A stretch of DNA of 64,000 nucleotides from JAYVJH01 sp043777595 (GCA_043777595.1 JAYWHT010000061.1:1-64000); one strand, 5' to 3'; counted from the first letter of the stretch, positions 27,387-36,331 are shown. A program made the numbers and translations. The notes: generated by a model from the sequence alone, not told the origin.

Positions 27387-28628
27387 TTATTGATAAATGT
27401 CATTTACTGAATCTACCGACTTTTGGTCAATTTTTTTTAAATATTGCTCGGTAGTTGCTAATCGTGTATGACCGAGGGCTTTTGAAATTGAATATGTATT
27501 AACGCCTTTTTTCCGAGCATTATCAGCAAAAGTATGACGAGCGATGTGGCAAGTTAGTTTTATATCCCAACCCAAACGTTCGGCCACTTTTTTTAAATTA
27601 TTATTTACAATACTGGTTTTCGCCTCTTTTTCTAGCTTAAAAACTCGTTTATCTAAGTAATTGAGTTCGTTTTTTAAAAATGGAAACAAAAAGGAACTGC
27701 CCAGTTTATCTTGCTTATACTTTGTTACTATTGCCAAAACCTGTGAAGACAATAAAACGTCTTTGTAGGTCTTAGTTTTTTGCATTTGATATTTTAATCT
27801 AGTCTGTAATCCGTCAATGTATACGTCTTTTACTTTTATAAACAAGGCATCGCCTATTCGCATGCCATGCGTATAATACATAAACAAAAAAATATCTCGG
27901 GCGTGGCATATTCTAAGTAATGGGTTTAGTTCTAAGTCCTCAATTTGTTTAAACTCGTCTTCTGTCAATTTTAGCTTCTCGGTCGGTTCAAAAACAAACT
28001 TGTACCCATCAAAAGGATTACTGTCTTTTGAAAGTATTTTGTCTGAAATGGCTTGATTTATTATAGTTTTGACGTACCCAAGCTGTTTACTAACTGTATT
28101 TTTGGCATTTTTAGAAAGTAAGTGTGTTTCAAAATCTTTTAGCCATTTAGGGGTTAATTCTACAAATAACAGATCTTTTTTGTTTTGCTCTTTTAGCAAA
28201 GCAATCATTTTGCGTAGCGGCACCCCATAGTTCTCAGCGGTTTTGATAGTCAAACGCACCTCTACGTTTATCAATTCATTTTTGTAATATTCAATAAATG
28301 ACTGCTGAGACTGTGGTTTTGTAAGTGCGTTGCATATTACTACCTCTAAAATGTATGATAACGTTATTGGTTGCTTGGCCTCCGAAATAGCTCTGTGCGC
28401 CAGTTCTAACCGCTCTCTTAATCGTTGGTTATAGATGTGATACTGTGGACAAGTAGCCCTAACCCAGTTGGCCTTGTCAAGTGTGCCTTTTGGGTTGTGG
28501 TCTTTCTTGGCAATCAAGAAACCCAAACTTACCCGTTTGTGCTTTCGGTCGGCAGTAATGCGAAGTCTGACAGCGTACTGACCGTCTCTGTTTGCTACAT
28601 TTGCGAGTTCAACTTTAAAGGTAATCAT
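27387..28628 (-). CDS. int: prophage tyrosine integrase
   Basis: A 413-residue site-specific recombinase of the Bacteroidota type: arm-binding N-terminus, SAM-like core-binding domain, catalytic domain. Catalytic residues are seen in THGMRIGDAL (Arg), CHIARHTFADN (HxxR), ALGHTRLATT (His) and EQYLKKI (Tyr). It overlaps the repressor stop by ATGA, so it is translationally coupled to the repressor and likely made from the same lysogenic promoter. Candidate att core and arm sites lie at its 3' side. Confidence 0.93.
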   Translation of the reverse strand: MITFKVELANVANRDGQYAVRLRITADRKHKRVSLGFLIAKKDHNPKGTLDKANWVRATCPQYHIYNQRLRERLELAHRAISEAKQPITLSYILEVVICNALTKPQSQQSFIEYYKNELINVEVRLTIKTAENYGVPLRKMIALLKEQNKKDLLFVELTPKWLKDFETHLLSKNAKNTVSKQLGYVKTIINQAISDKILSKDSNPFDGYKFVFEPTEKLKLTEDEFKQIEDLELNPLLRICHARDIFLFMYYTHGMRIGDALFIKVKDVYIDGLQTRLKYQMQKTKTYKDVLLSSQVLAIVTKYKQDKLGSSFLFPFLKNELNYLDKRVFKLEKEAKTSIVNNNLKKVAERLGWDIKLTCHIARHTFADNARKKGVNTYSISKALGHTRLATTEQYLKKIDQKSVDSVNDIYQ

Positions 28629-29476
28629 CGCAACTTGACATTTAAGCCTTCAACTATTTTCCAAATATTTTGAATATCCTCTTTTGCTATTTTTATAACC
28701 GACCCCTTCGCTCTGTTCAATGCTATGTACCCTTTGTCGAATAAATCATTTGAGACAACTTCGCCTACTGAAATCATGTCGGCGTATTGTACTATTGTGA
28801 GGCCCGTGTGGTATTTGTATTTATTGGGCAACACAAAAATAGCTAAAAAGTTTGAGTCTTTTGAAAGTGTAGGTTCCATGCCATCGGTTTCTATTTTCAA
28901 TACAATAGCCTGGTCGATGGGGTAGTCGGGGACAGTGTTAAATGTATAGACGGCGGTTGTTTTTAAGTTTATGTTTTGGCTTGATTCATTCAAGTGTGGC
29001 ACTGTAAAATTACTAACAACGTTTGATTGTATTTGCTCGGAATAGCTATACATCAGTCCGTTGATTTTTCGAGCAACATCTGGCCTAAATTGAGACGTGC
29101 TTTTATAGGTTGAAATCATGGGTTCAGATACACCAAGTAGTACGGCCACATCTTTGCTTTTTATTTTCCTGTGTTCCAAAAACTTTTTGAATTGCTCGCC
29201 TTGGTGAACGTGCTTTGAGGAAGCTTCTAACTCTGCCATGATTCGTAAGTTTTTAAAATCTTGTTCTTTCGCAGTGTCTTCTATTTGAAGACGTGTAGTT
29301 ATTTGCGCCCAGGTCTTGTCTGTTATCTTTTTTGTTCCATTCGACATTTGGCTTATCTGGCCTTGTGCAATGCCTGTCAGCAACGAAAATTTGCTTTTGT
29401 TGCCCCCAGCTATTTCATGGATTAGTCGTTTCAGTTTAATTAACCTTAGCTTGTCGCTATCTATTGATTGATTCAT
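28625..29476 (-). CDS. prophage CI-like repressor, S24-like C-terminal domain without the catalytic serine
   Basis: A 283-residue transcriptional repressor with two helix-turn-helix segments: TGIAQGQISQMSNGTK near residue 40 and LLGVSEPMISTYK near residue 110. A LexA/CI-like C-terminal beta domain runs from about 185. The usual GDSMEPT is IETDGMEPTL here, so the nucleophilic serine is glycine. It therefore probably dimerises but cannot cleave itself in an SOS response. Two palindromic operators flank the divergent promoter just upstream. Confidence 0.85.
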   Translation of the reverse strand: MNQSIDSDKLRLIKLKRLIHEIAGGNKSKFSLLTGIAQGQISQMSNGTKKITDKTWAQITTRLQIEDTAKEQDFKNLRIMAELEASSKHVHQGEQFKKFLEHRKIKSKDVAVLLGVSEPMISTYKSTSQFRPDVARKINGLMYSYSEQIQSNVVSNFTVPHLNESSQNINLKTTAVYTFNTVPDYPIDQAIVLKIETDGMEPTLSKDSNFLAIFVLPNKYKYHTGLTIVQYADMISVGEVVSNDLFDKGYIALNRAKGSVIKIAKEDIQNIWKIVEGLNVKLR

Positions 29477-29489
29477 TATTTTAGAAAAT

Positions 29490-29571
29490 AATATTATTGT
29501 TAATATTCTTTATTTTAATGATTATGCTGTATATTTGCACAATTATATATAACAATATTAACGATAATATT
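29490..29571. promoter_or_regulatory. lysogeny control region: two 18-bp operators and a -7 box
   Basis: Two copies of AATATTA-N4-TAATATT lie at 29490-29507 and 29554-29571, with spacers TTGT and ACGA. Between them TATATTTG (29530-29537) is a rightward -7 box for the early genes. The sites lie between repressor and the first early gene, as expected for CI/Cro operators. Confidence 0.7.
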
Positions 29572-29617
29572 AAAATTATCAAAATAAAATTAGTTTACGG
29601 TAAACCACCACTCAATT

Positions 29618-29875
29618 ATGGCACGTTCTAAATCAACAATCAGCGACATTCAGAAAGACATTAAGCTATTTGAATTATTAAAAGAAAAGGCATTACTATT
29701 TGGTTATGAGCGAGTTGCGAAAGCTTCGGACTTAAAAAGCTATCAAGTCGTAATGAATTATTTTAGTGGGAAAGTCGTTATGCGAACAACAGAAGAAAAA
29801 ATAGTAAAAGGGATTCATTTATTGATTACAACGCCGAGTGAAGCCTATACGCTGGCGCAAACGATTGTAAACTAA
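29618..29875 (+). CDS. prophage early protein, possible Cro-like regulator
   Basis: An 85-residue basic protein, the first rightward gene after the operator region. The helix pattern around VAKASDLKSYQVVMNYFSGK could be a helix-turn-helix, and the position fits Cro, but there is no firm family match. Confidence 0.55.
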   Translation: MARSKSTISDIQKDIKLFELLKEKALLFGYERVAKASDLKSYQVVMNYFSGKVVMRTTEEKIVKGIHLLITTPSEAYTLAQTIVN

Positions 29876-29884
29876 GCAACTATC

Positions 29885-30190
29885 ATGCAAGTACCAACCA
29901 TCGAAGAACACTTAGAATTGAAAGCTGAAATAATGCTACTCAAAAGCCAAATGGCTCAACTAATGACTGCCCGAATCAAAGAGGAATGGGTATGCGTGGA
30001 GGTGGCTCAAAAAATGCTAAATTGCTCAACCACAACACTTTGGCGTTTGGGTAAAGACAATAAGCTATCAGTTCAGAAGACTGGTAGAAAGAAGCGTATA
30101 GGCGTGCAATCAATAAGAAGTTATTTAGAAAGCTGCCGATACCACCCTGCCGCTATACAGGCCCGGATTGAGCAATATTATAATATTTAA
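29885..30190 (+). CDS. prophage helix-turn-helix (excisionase/MerR-like) protein
   Basis: A 101-residue protein: an N-terminal coiled coil (EIMLLKSQMAQLM) followed by a helix_17-type DNA-binding domain (VEVAQKMLNCSTTTLWRLGK, then RKKRIGVQSIRSYLES). This matches the small Bacteroidota excisionase-like group. It may act in excision or early control. It starts 9 bases after the preceding gene. Confidence 0.7.
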   Translation: MQVPTIEEHLELKAEIMLLKSQMAQLMTARIKEEWVCVEVAQKMLNCSTTTLWRLGKDNKLSVQKTGRKKRIGVQSIRSYLESCRYHPAAIQARIEQYYNI

Positions 30191-30208
30191 AAATAATTTT
30201 AATAATAA

Positions 30209-30240
30209 TTTGTATATTGTTAATAATATTATTAAATTTG
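30209..30240 (+). promoter_or_regulatory. strong Bacteroidota promoter with a palindrome in its spacer
   Basis: TTTG (30209-30212), a 20-base spacer, and TAAATTTG (30233-30240) form a near-consensus promoter for the early operon. A perfect 16-bp palindrome, TTAATAATATTATTAA (30220-30235), fills the spacer and touches the -7 box, so a repressor bound there would block it. Confidence 0.75.
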
Positions 30241-30310
30241 TATCAACAAAAAAAGATGTGCCGTAAAACAACACATCTTTTTATACTACAAAATTTAAAG
30301 CACAAATATT

Positions 30311-30688
30311 ATGAAAATTATCAACAATGCAAAAGTAACCACTTCGACGATTCGATTTGAGTATTCAAGATTTGACACCTCGAGAACTGGCAATTTTTAT
30401 GCTACCTGCTCTTTTGAAGAGATAACCCCTAATTTGATTTTTGTTTATGACATTGAGCCAGCACAATTTTCGATACCAGATTGGATTCCGATTGGTATTT
30501 TGGTTTCTATCAAAAACAGAAAAACTGCCCATGCAATCGGCACAGACCAAGCCCTCAATGTGATTGATGTCCATTTAAGTTCAGATGGCTATTGTAATTG
30601 TGAGGCTCGGCTGTTTGACCTCAAAAGACCCGATTTAAGAATTGCCCTACAAAACGTTTCACCCATTAACCTTTTACTACAATGCTAA
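30311..30688 (+). CDS. prophage protein of unknown function
   Basis: A 125-residue protein with alternating strands and no recognised domain. It lies 71 bases after the promoter described at 30209 and is the first gene of that transcript. It overlaps the next small gene. Confidence 0.6.
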   Translation: MKIINNAKVTTSTIRFEYSRFDTSRTGNFYATCSFEEITPNLIFVYDIEPAQFSIPDWIPIGILVSIKNRKTAHAIGTDQALNVIDVHLSSDGYCNCEARLFDLKRPDLRIALQNVSPINLLLQC

Positions 30689-30810
30689 AACCCCCAAACG
30701 ATGACAATGACATTGAGAAAGTCATGGTGTTTATGTACACCGTGGTAGTGCTTTCTTTCCTGCTTATACTTGGTGCAGGTATGTTTTTAATCAAGATTTT
30801 TACAACTTAA
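30682..30810 (+). CDS. small prophage membrane protein
   Basis: A 42-residue protein with an acidic N-terminus (PPNDDNDIEK) and one transmembrane helix (VVVLSFLLILGAGMFLI). It overlaps the end of the previous gene by 7 bases in another frame. Function unknown. Confidence 0.55.
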   Translation: MLKPPNDDNDIEKVMVFMYTVVVLSFLLILGAGMFLIKIFTT

Positions 30811-30821
30811 AAATACAAAAA

Positions 30822-31052
30822 ATGAAATCAATGGCAATCACTACGGTATCGGCAACGGTCTATTTGCTGATGCGTTTTGCCCTCTCAAAATACACAGATG
30901 GAGACTACTGGAAAGCCTTTTTTGTGTCTTTGCTGGGCTTTTTTTTAGTCTGGTTTATGGTGAAAGAATGGCGAAAAGACCTCAAAGCGTACAATGACAA
31001 TCAATTTTATAATAATTACACAAAACGCCCACGACGTACTCGTGAAAACTAA
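30822..31052 (+). CDS. small prophage membrane protein
   Basis: A 76-residue protein with two hydrophobic segments (VSATVYLLMRFAL and AFFVSLLGFFLVWFMV) and a basic C-terminus (YTKRPRRTREN). Function unknown. It belongs to the early operon. Confidence 0.6.
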   Translation: MKSMAITTVSATVYLLMRFALSKYTDGDYWKAFFVSLLGFFLVWFMVKEWRKDLKAYNDNQFYNNYTKRPRRTREN

Positions 31053-31053
31053 A

Positions 31054-31545
31054 ATGGAAAATTTAGAATATGAAACAGTAACGGCTGAAAGCCCGTTGGA
31101 ATTTTCGCCACTTGTACCCCAAAAAAGTGAAATGGTACAAACACAAGCTGTACTCAATGTGCCTACGATTGACATTATGACGATGTTAGAAATGCCAGAC
31201 TTGGAAACGGCCAAAGTGTTACCGTTAGACTTATCGTCGGAATACTGGACACCAATTAACATTGGGGAATCCAAGCGGCTGATTTTTGTAAAAATCGAAA
31301 TCCAGCAAGTCCAAGACATGAACGACCCATCGGTGGTGCTGGATTTGCCTTGTGCGTTTTTTCTTGAAAAAACCGCCGACGGTGTGAAACAGATTAGGAA
31401 TGGCTCAAAACGTTTGGTGGCGGCTGTCGAAAATGTACGACAGGGAACACCTCTTTTGGTAAACTACCGAGGCAAGGTTCTTAATAGAAACAACGCCTAC
31501 AAAAGCGACAACTGGTCGGTGAAACCTTTAATCTTGAATGTGTGA
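31054..31545 (+). CDS. prophage protein of unknown function
   Basis: A 163-residue soluble protein. The ATG at 31054 is chosen because it follows the previous gene's stop by one base; an earlier in-frame start would overlap that gene by 59 bases. No domain recognised. It overlaps the RecE-like nuclease gene by 4 bases, so it may be a recombination partner. Confidence 0.65.
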   Translation: MENLEYETVTAESPLEFSPLVPQKSEMVQTQAVLNVPTIDIMTMLEMPDLETAKVLPLDLSSEYWTPINIGESKRLIFVKIEIQQVQDMNDPSVVLDLPCAFFLEKTADGVKQIRNGSKRLVAAVENVRQGTPLLVNYRGKVLNRNNAYKSDNWSVKPLILNV

Positions 31546-32720
31546 TGACTACGATTGACGAAATGCTAAACGCATTGGGGTCTGCTGAGGTAACTGAGAG
31601 GGAAATTAACCCTCTCAGTTATGACCCTACCGACTACGCTACTATTGATGACGTGGTTGGGCATATTATACACCGAAAAAAGACTATTGAAGTAACCGAA
31701 ATGTTACCGCAGTTGTCGTTGAACGGGGTGGTGATTCAAGACGAAATGGCTACTTATTTGGCCAAAAAAGCTAACTCGTCGAGTGCTTTGAAACAAGCAC
31801 TCAAAACGCCCTTGCACTATTGGTGCTACATGAATGAAAAGATACCGATTGAAAACAAGAAACATTTTGAATTTGGGACTTTTTGCCATTTGGCTTTTTT
31901 AGAACCAGAGAAATTCGACAGTCTAATCGTTGAGCCGTCTGTTTCGTTATCAAGTACCGAGGGCGTGAAAAAATCAGTTGAGTTTTGGGAAAAAACTTTG
32001 CGGTCGGTAATGAAAAAAACTGGCAAAAAGCATTTGTTACAAAATGCAAAAGCGGCCTTGAAGCGGTCGAAATTGAGCATGGACAAAATTGACGGTCTGC
32101 GATTGTACCGTGAGGCTTTGCAAAGTCGGTGCGGTAAGATTACCGTATCTGAAAACGACAAGCGCAAAATTGATTTGGTGAAGCGACACTACTATACCTA
32201 TGGTGGCGGCATTTTGCCTAAACTTATGGCTGGTGCCGTAACAGAATTGAGCATTTATGGGACAGATGCAGAAACAGGATTACCCGTTAAAGTTCGCCCC
32301 GATGGGTTGCAGTTAGAAGAGAACATTGGCTGTAATGCCATTATTAGCTTTAAGACGACTTCGGCAGACGACATTGACAAGTTTGCTTACGATGCGGCTA
32401 AGTTTCAATACCAACTCTCTGAGGGTATGTACTTAGATGTAGCCAGCCAAGTAACAGGCCGAAAGTTCAATGCCGTGATTTGTGTGATGTTACAAGCGGT
32501 TGAGCCATTTTTGCCAGCGGTATTTATGTACTCGGCCGAAGACTTGCAAAATGGACGATACCGCTATCGGTGTGCGCTCACTGACGTCAAGACGTGCATT
32601 GACAGCAAACAGTTCCCTGGCTTTGATGCAAAAGCTGAATTTGGACACCATGGCATTATTCAGCTTGATTTGCCTGAATGGTCGAAGCGAGAACTAAACC
32701 CTATGACTGTTGAGGCATGA
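31542..32720 (+). CDS. RecE-like PD-(D/E)XK exonuclease
   Basis: A 392-residue nuclease of the DUF3799/exonuclease VIII type that degrades DNA ends for recombination. It shows the FEFGTFCHLAFLEPEKFD block, the VKVRPDGLQL metal Asp and the ISFKTT (D/ExK-type) motif. Gly/Tyr-rich HYYTYGGG lies between. The following RusA gene supports a recombination module. No annealing protein was clearly identified. Confidence 0.75.
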   Translation: MMTTIDEMLNALGSAEVTEREINPLSYDPTDYATIDDVVGHIIHRKKTIEVTEMLPQLSLNGVVIQDEMATYLAKKANSSSALKQALKTPLHYWCYMNEKIPIENKKHFEFGTFCHLAFLEPEKFDSLIVEPSVSLSSTEGVKKSVEFWEKTLRSVMKKTGKKHLLQNAKAALKRSKLSMDKIDGLRLYREALQSRCGKITVSENDKRKIDLVKRHYYTYGGGILPKLMAGAVTELSIYGTDAETGLPVKVRPDGLQLEENIGCNAIISFKTTSADDIDKFAYDAAKFQYQLSEGMYLDVASQVTGRKFNAVICVMLQAVEPFLPAVFMYSAEDLQNGRYRYRCALTDVKTCIDSKQFPGFDAKAEFGHHGIIQLDLPEWSKRELNPMTVEA

Positions 32721-33118
32721 CAACGACACTAATTATAAATGAAAAAGTGCCAAGTAATAACGGCACAAACGGACTACTACGAATGCACTGGAGAGAGCGC
32801 AAAAAAATAAAGGTACGGTATTTTTGGTTATTCAAATCTCAAACGCAAAACAGGCATATTGGGCGGGTCAAGATACACATAGTACATCACTATCAAGCCA
32901 AGCCCATTGCCGACTACGACAACTTGGTGAGTACTTGCAAGATACTATTTGATGCGCTGAAAGATGCAGCTATAATCGTTGATGACCACCAGCTAATAAC
33001 AGGAATACCAACATTTAAGCAAATTAGAGTGAAAGACAAAAAAGACATAAAAACGGTAATAACAGTATCGGATTTGACACAAGAGGAATTAGACAATTTA
33101 ACAATTACTACAAAATGA
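32717..33118 (+). CDS. rusA: RusA-like Holliday junction resolvase
   Basis: A 133-residue endonuclease that resolves recombination junctions. The family motifs are visible: the first acidic group in PIADYDNLVSTCK, and LFDALKDAAIIVDDHQLI with the paired Asp residues. The overlap with the previous gene is 4 bases. Confidence 0.85.
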   Translation: MTTTLIINEKVPSNNGTNGLLRMHWRERKKIKVRYFWLFKSQTQNRHIGRVKIHIVHHYQAKPIADYDNLVSTCKILFDALKDAAIIVDDHQLITGIPTFKQIRVKDKKDIKTVITVSDLTQEELDNLTITTK

Positions 33119-33516
33119 ATACACAACTAAACTTGAACGATGTGGCTTGGGAAAACATCGAAATCATGCTGTCGGATGACGAACTGAACGAACGGCGAAT
33201 AAAAAAAACGCACAACGACGAGGCCATTGAAAAGGCCAAAATGGAGGTAGAACGACAAAAATCCAGAATTGAAGAGGAGTACGGGGTGAAAGACAAAAAA
33301 GAAAACAACAAAGTTTTGATGGATTGTTTGTTGAAAGGCTTTGAAGTTATCAATATCAAATGCTACAAATACCCAAATGAAGTTGATGCTACGATGACGT
33401 TTTATGCCGCCGAAGATGCACAAGGGTATGCGGCTGGCGAAACGGTTATAGTGAGGCCGATGACTTCGGCAGAGCGGTTTATGTTTTTGCCACAAAGAAA
33501 CAGAATATCAATTTAA
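33115..33516 (+). CDS. prophage protein of unknown function
   Basis: A 133-residue protein with a charged coiled-coil middle (KTHNDEAIEKAKMEVERQ). The C-terminal part looks globular. It lies inside the recombination/replication operon. No family recognised. Confidence 0.6.
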   Translation: MNTQLNLNDVAWENIEIMLSDDELNERRIKKTHNDEAIEKAKMEVERQKSRIEEEYGVKDKKENNKVLMDCLLKGFEVINIKCYKYPNEVDATMTFYAAEDAQGYAAGETVIVRPMTSAERFMFLPQRNRISI

Positions 33517-33531
33517 AGAACAATAGAAACA

Positions 33532-34263
33532 ATGAAAGACCTAAATGTAACGGTGGCCAATAGTGCTAACCAAGTAATTAGAATAGGTGAAGCCGAAACG
33601 ATATACCCACCTGTGAAAGTAGAAATAGAGGGCGACATCAACGCACCAATGGAATGGGTTAGGGTTCGATTGACCCCCGACAGCGAAACTCGCAAACACT
33701 CAAACGTAATTTTTAATCACGTGGACTGTACGATAAAATTGGTTGTAAATGAATCTGACAGGTTTGCGACCGAAATCGTGGGAAAAGCAACTAAGAACAA
33801 GTTTTTGAGCGGGCTAAGAATAAACAACCCCAATGGCTACCGAATAGACCAACTCAAAGAAACTTTTAAGTTTGCGGGTATGCACTTTTTGAACAGAACA
33901 GGCCATATTGATTTGATGGGTAAATTGAAAACTTTTGATGCAAAGGTATTCAGAGAGTACAAAGCCGAAGAAGACCGTACAAAAGGCATTAAAAATAACA
34001 CTCAAAACTCAAAGGTTGATACAGAGTTGAACGGGTTGAGTATTGTTCTTAATATCCCTATTTTAGAAGGGTTTGACAAGCAAACGATTACGATTACCGT
34101 TGAGGTCGAAGACAGCAACGGGCCTTTGTTTTTCCTTGTTTGCCATGACATTGACGAAGTGGTTGAAGATAGAATTGAAACCGTATTTAAGGCCAAAGAG
34201 GTGTTTTTTAGTGAATTTGGCATAGTCTGTATTCACCAGCGTACAACAAATCAGTTTTATTGA
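33532..34263 (+). CDS. prophage protein of unknown function (recombination-region)
   Basis: A 243-residue protein, rich in strand-forming segments, with a conserved-looking middle (LRINNPNGYRIDQLKETF). Position suggests a DNA-metabolism role, such as a DUF2303-like or annealing-type factor. This is position-based only. Confidence 0.6.
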   Translation: MKDLNVTVANSANQVIRIGEAETIYPPVKVEIEGDINAPMEWVRVRLTPDSETRKHSNVIFNHVDCTIKLVVNESDRFATEIVGKATKNKFLSGLRINNPNGYRIDQLKETFKFAGMHFLNRTGHIDLMGKLKTFDAKVFREYKAEEDRTKGIKNNTQNSKVDTELNGLSIVLNIPILEGFDKQTITITVEVEDSNGPLFFLVCHDIDEVVEDRIETVFKAKEVFFSEFGIVCIHQRTTNQFY

Positions 34264-34451
34264 CTGACGAAATCGAGGGGTTAAAACGTGAGATAGTTAT
34301 GCGTGAGCGAGTTTATATTGACTGGGCTTCGGGGCTTTCGCCCAAATTGAAGCTAACGATTGCGAGCGAACGCATAGCTATTTTGAAAGAAATACTGAAA
34401 GACTATGAGGCCATTATGGCTAAAAACGGCACACAATCTAAGCTATTTTGA
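34260..34451 (+). CDS. small prophage protein of unknown function
   Basis: A 63-residue helical protein starting at a TTG that overlaps the previous stop (ATTGACTG). The alternative ATG 13 codons in would shorten it. It overlaps the initiator gene by 4 bases. Function unknown. Confidence 0.5.
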   Translation: MTDEIEGLKREIVMRERVYIDWASGLSPKLKLTIASERIAILKEILKDYEAIMAKNGTQSKLF

Positions 34452-35356
34452 CGATGATTTTTACGACAATTTTACACGATGTACGGCGACAATTTGAACT
34501 CAATTTGAGCGATTATTGTGTAGTTGAGGCTGTATTTTTTAGAATGAACGACCCCCAAACAAAAATGTTGGGCTGGTGTACTATTTCAAGGCAAACGTTG
34601 GCCGATGAACTCGACTTGAGCAGACAGACGGTGATTACGATTTTGAAAAAATTGAAGGAAAAAGGGCTTGTTGAGGAAAACGAAATGAGTTTTTTGAAGA
34701 CTACCAAAACGTGGTTTGAGGCCGTAAATAGGTGTAAAGAAACTTTACACCCTGTAAAGAAACCTTACAGTAAAGAAACTTTACAGGGTGTAAATAAACT
34801 TGACAGTAGCTGTAAAGAAACTTTACAGGGGGGTGTAAAGTTTCTTTACACCCCTCCTAATATAAGTAATATATTAAATAATAAAATAATAGTCGACGAC
34901 GAAAAAGAAAATTTTGATTTAGAAAATTTTGAATCAGAAATCAAAAAAACCCCTGCCGACTTTGACCGTGAAAAATTAAAAGAACTTTTGGCCGATAGTC
35001 CGATAGTCGAAGCCGTGGTAGATTTGCCAGTTGTCAATTTTCAAAAACATTTGCTCGGCATGGAAAGTGCGCTGATGCTTTTTAGGGCGGGGTCAAAAAA
35101 AACAGATGTGGAAAGCTATCGCAAGGCGGTTGAGGTTTTTTTAATCCAAAACGTAGATGACGGCAAAGTTTGGAAAAATGAAATTGAGTGTGGCCGGCAT
35201 TTTAGAAATTGGGTGCCGTTTTATATTGAAAGTCAATTATCAGGAAGTTCACAAAATACAAAATTTAGAACCAATGCAACAAGTAGCAGAAATTTTACAA
35301 CAAATCAATCCAGACCCAACAGTACGGCTTTTATCGACCCCAATGTTGTATATTGA
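34448..35356 (+). CDS. phage replication initiator (O-like) with in-gene origin
   Basis: A 302-residue protein with an N-terminal winged-helix DNA-binding domain (ISRQTLADELDLSRQTVITI, residues about 40-60). A linker whose codons contain repeated 17-bp palindromes follows (peptides KETLHPV, KETLQG), and the C-terminal region faces the helicase loader gene. This layout matches lambda O: the protein binds iterons inside its own gene. It overlaps the loader gene by 83 bases. Confidence 0.8.
   Translation: MTMIFTTILHDVRRQFELNLSDYCVVEAVFFRMNDPQTKMLGWCTISRQTLADELDLSRQTVITILKKLKEKGLVEENEMSFLKTTKTWFEAVNRCKETLHPVKKPYSKETLQGVNKLDSSCKETLQGGVKFLYTPPNISNILNNKIIVDDEKENFDLENFESEIKKTPADFDREKLKELLADSPIVEAVVDLPVVNFQKHLLGMESALMLFRAGSKKTDVESYRKAVEVFLIQNVDDGKVWKNEIECGRHFRNWVPFYIESQLSGSSQNTKFRTNATSSRNFTTNQSRPNSTAFIDPNVVY
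34731..34895. repeat. iteron array and AT-rich unwinding region: candidate prophage replication origin
   Basis: Six 17-bp units of TGTAAAG-AAA-CTTTACA type start at 34733, 34753, 34769 (first base differs), 34789 (degenerate), 34811 and 34834 (inverted, TTT centre). Each is a palindrome with 7-bp arms. About 40 bases of almost pure A/T (34858-34895) follow, as expected for the DNA-unwinding element. All lie inside the initiator gene. Confidence 0.8.
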
Positions 35357-36266
35357 ACTGACAGATGCCGAGGCCGAGCAAATAGAAGCCGAGGTTATGG
35401 CTGAGTATGAAACAGAATTGAGTTTTTATACTAATACGGGTACGCCATTTGATTTAGGGCATTTGCAAGAGCGATATAGACAAATTTGTGAACGTAAGAA
35501 AGTCAAAAAAATACGTGAGAAACAAGAAAAAGAGCGGAATATCAAAATAAATACCTACTTGCAGGCAATACCGAAAATAGAAATAGCGGCCAATTTTAGT
35601 GTAAATGACTATTTTGTTTTTGCTCAAAAACGCCTCAATGAATTGTGCGATAGTAGAATTTACGAATTGAACGAGTTTACTACACCAGTTTTTGAAATGC
35701 TTTGCCATTATTTTGCCAAAGACCATGGTTTTTATAAATATTTTGAAGACAAAAAAATATTAGTATCTGGCGAGCCAAGTTTACAAAAGGGGCTGGCATT
35801 GTTTGGGTCTTACGGCGTGGGTAAATCTGTACTAATGAAAGCCTTTGCACACAACCCACGGCAACCGTTTAATCTGTATCAATCGGTAGATTGGCCGGTG
35901 GCTTTTGGCGAGCGGTCGATGGCTGGGGTCGAAAAGTACAAAAGTCAGATTAGGTGCATTGACGTTTTGAATTTTGGCCATAAAGCCGCTGGCATTTGTG
36001 TTGATGACTTTGGTGAGGAAAAGATAGCCAAGTATCGATATGAAAACCAAGACCAACAAACAGAAATAGTAGCCGACATACTAAAACACCGCTGGGAGAC
36101 AGGACTGAGAAGCTCTACGCACTTTACAACAAACCTGCGATACAACGCAGACGGGCAAGGCGTAAGACAGATAGAGGCTCGGTATGGCTCACGCTTTTTT
36201 GATAGGCTCACCCAGAACTGTAACTTAATCAAGTTTCCGAATGGTGCCAGGTCTTTTAGGGTTTAA
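35274..36266 (+). CDS. phage helicase loader, DnaC-like AAA+ ATPase
   Basis: A 330-residue protein. The N-terminal part is helical and charged (KKVKKIREKQEKERN); the C-terminal half is the ATPase. Walker A is LFGSYGVGKSVLM, Walker B is GICVDDFGEE, and HFTTNLR is a sensor-1-like motif. It presumably loads the host DnaB at the origin in the upstream gene. The ATG at 35274 is chosen as the family-like start inside the overlap with the initiator gene. Confidence 0.82.
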   Translation: MQQVAEILQQINPDPTVRLLSTPMLYIELTDAEAEQIEAEVMAEYETELSFYTNTGTPFDLGHLQERYRQICERKKVKKIREKQEKERNIKINTYLQAIPKIEIAANFSVNDYFVFAQKRLNELCDSRIYELNEFTTPVFEMLCHYFAKDHGFYKYFEDKKILVSGEPSLQKGLALFGSYGVGKSVLMKAFAHNPRQPFNLYQSVDWPVAFGERSMAGVEKYKSQIRCIDVLNFGHKAAGICVDDFGEEKIAKYRYENQDQQTEIVADILKHRWETGLRSSTHFTTNLRYNADGQGVRQIEARYGSRFFDRLTQNCNLIKFPNGARSFRV

Positions 36267-36284
36267 TACAGTTTTCGATCGGGC

Positions 36285-36331
36285 GGTAGTTTGTTGCAGG
36301 GTCGCCTGTGCGACAATAACACCAACAAAGG
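36285..36331. repeat. 47-bp structured repeat, copy 1
   Basis: TTTGTTG ... CAACAAA arms enclose GTCGC-CTGT-GCGAC. A second copy at 63563-63609 is 42/47 identical, and its changes in the inner stem leave G-U-type pairs. Confidence 0.75.
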
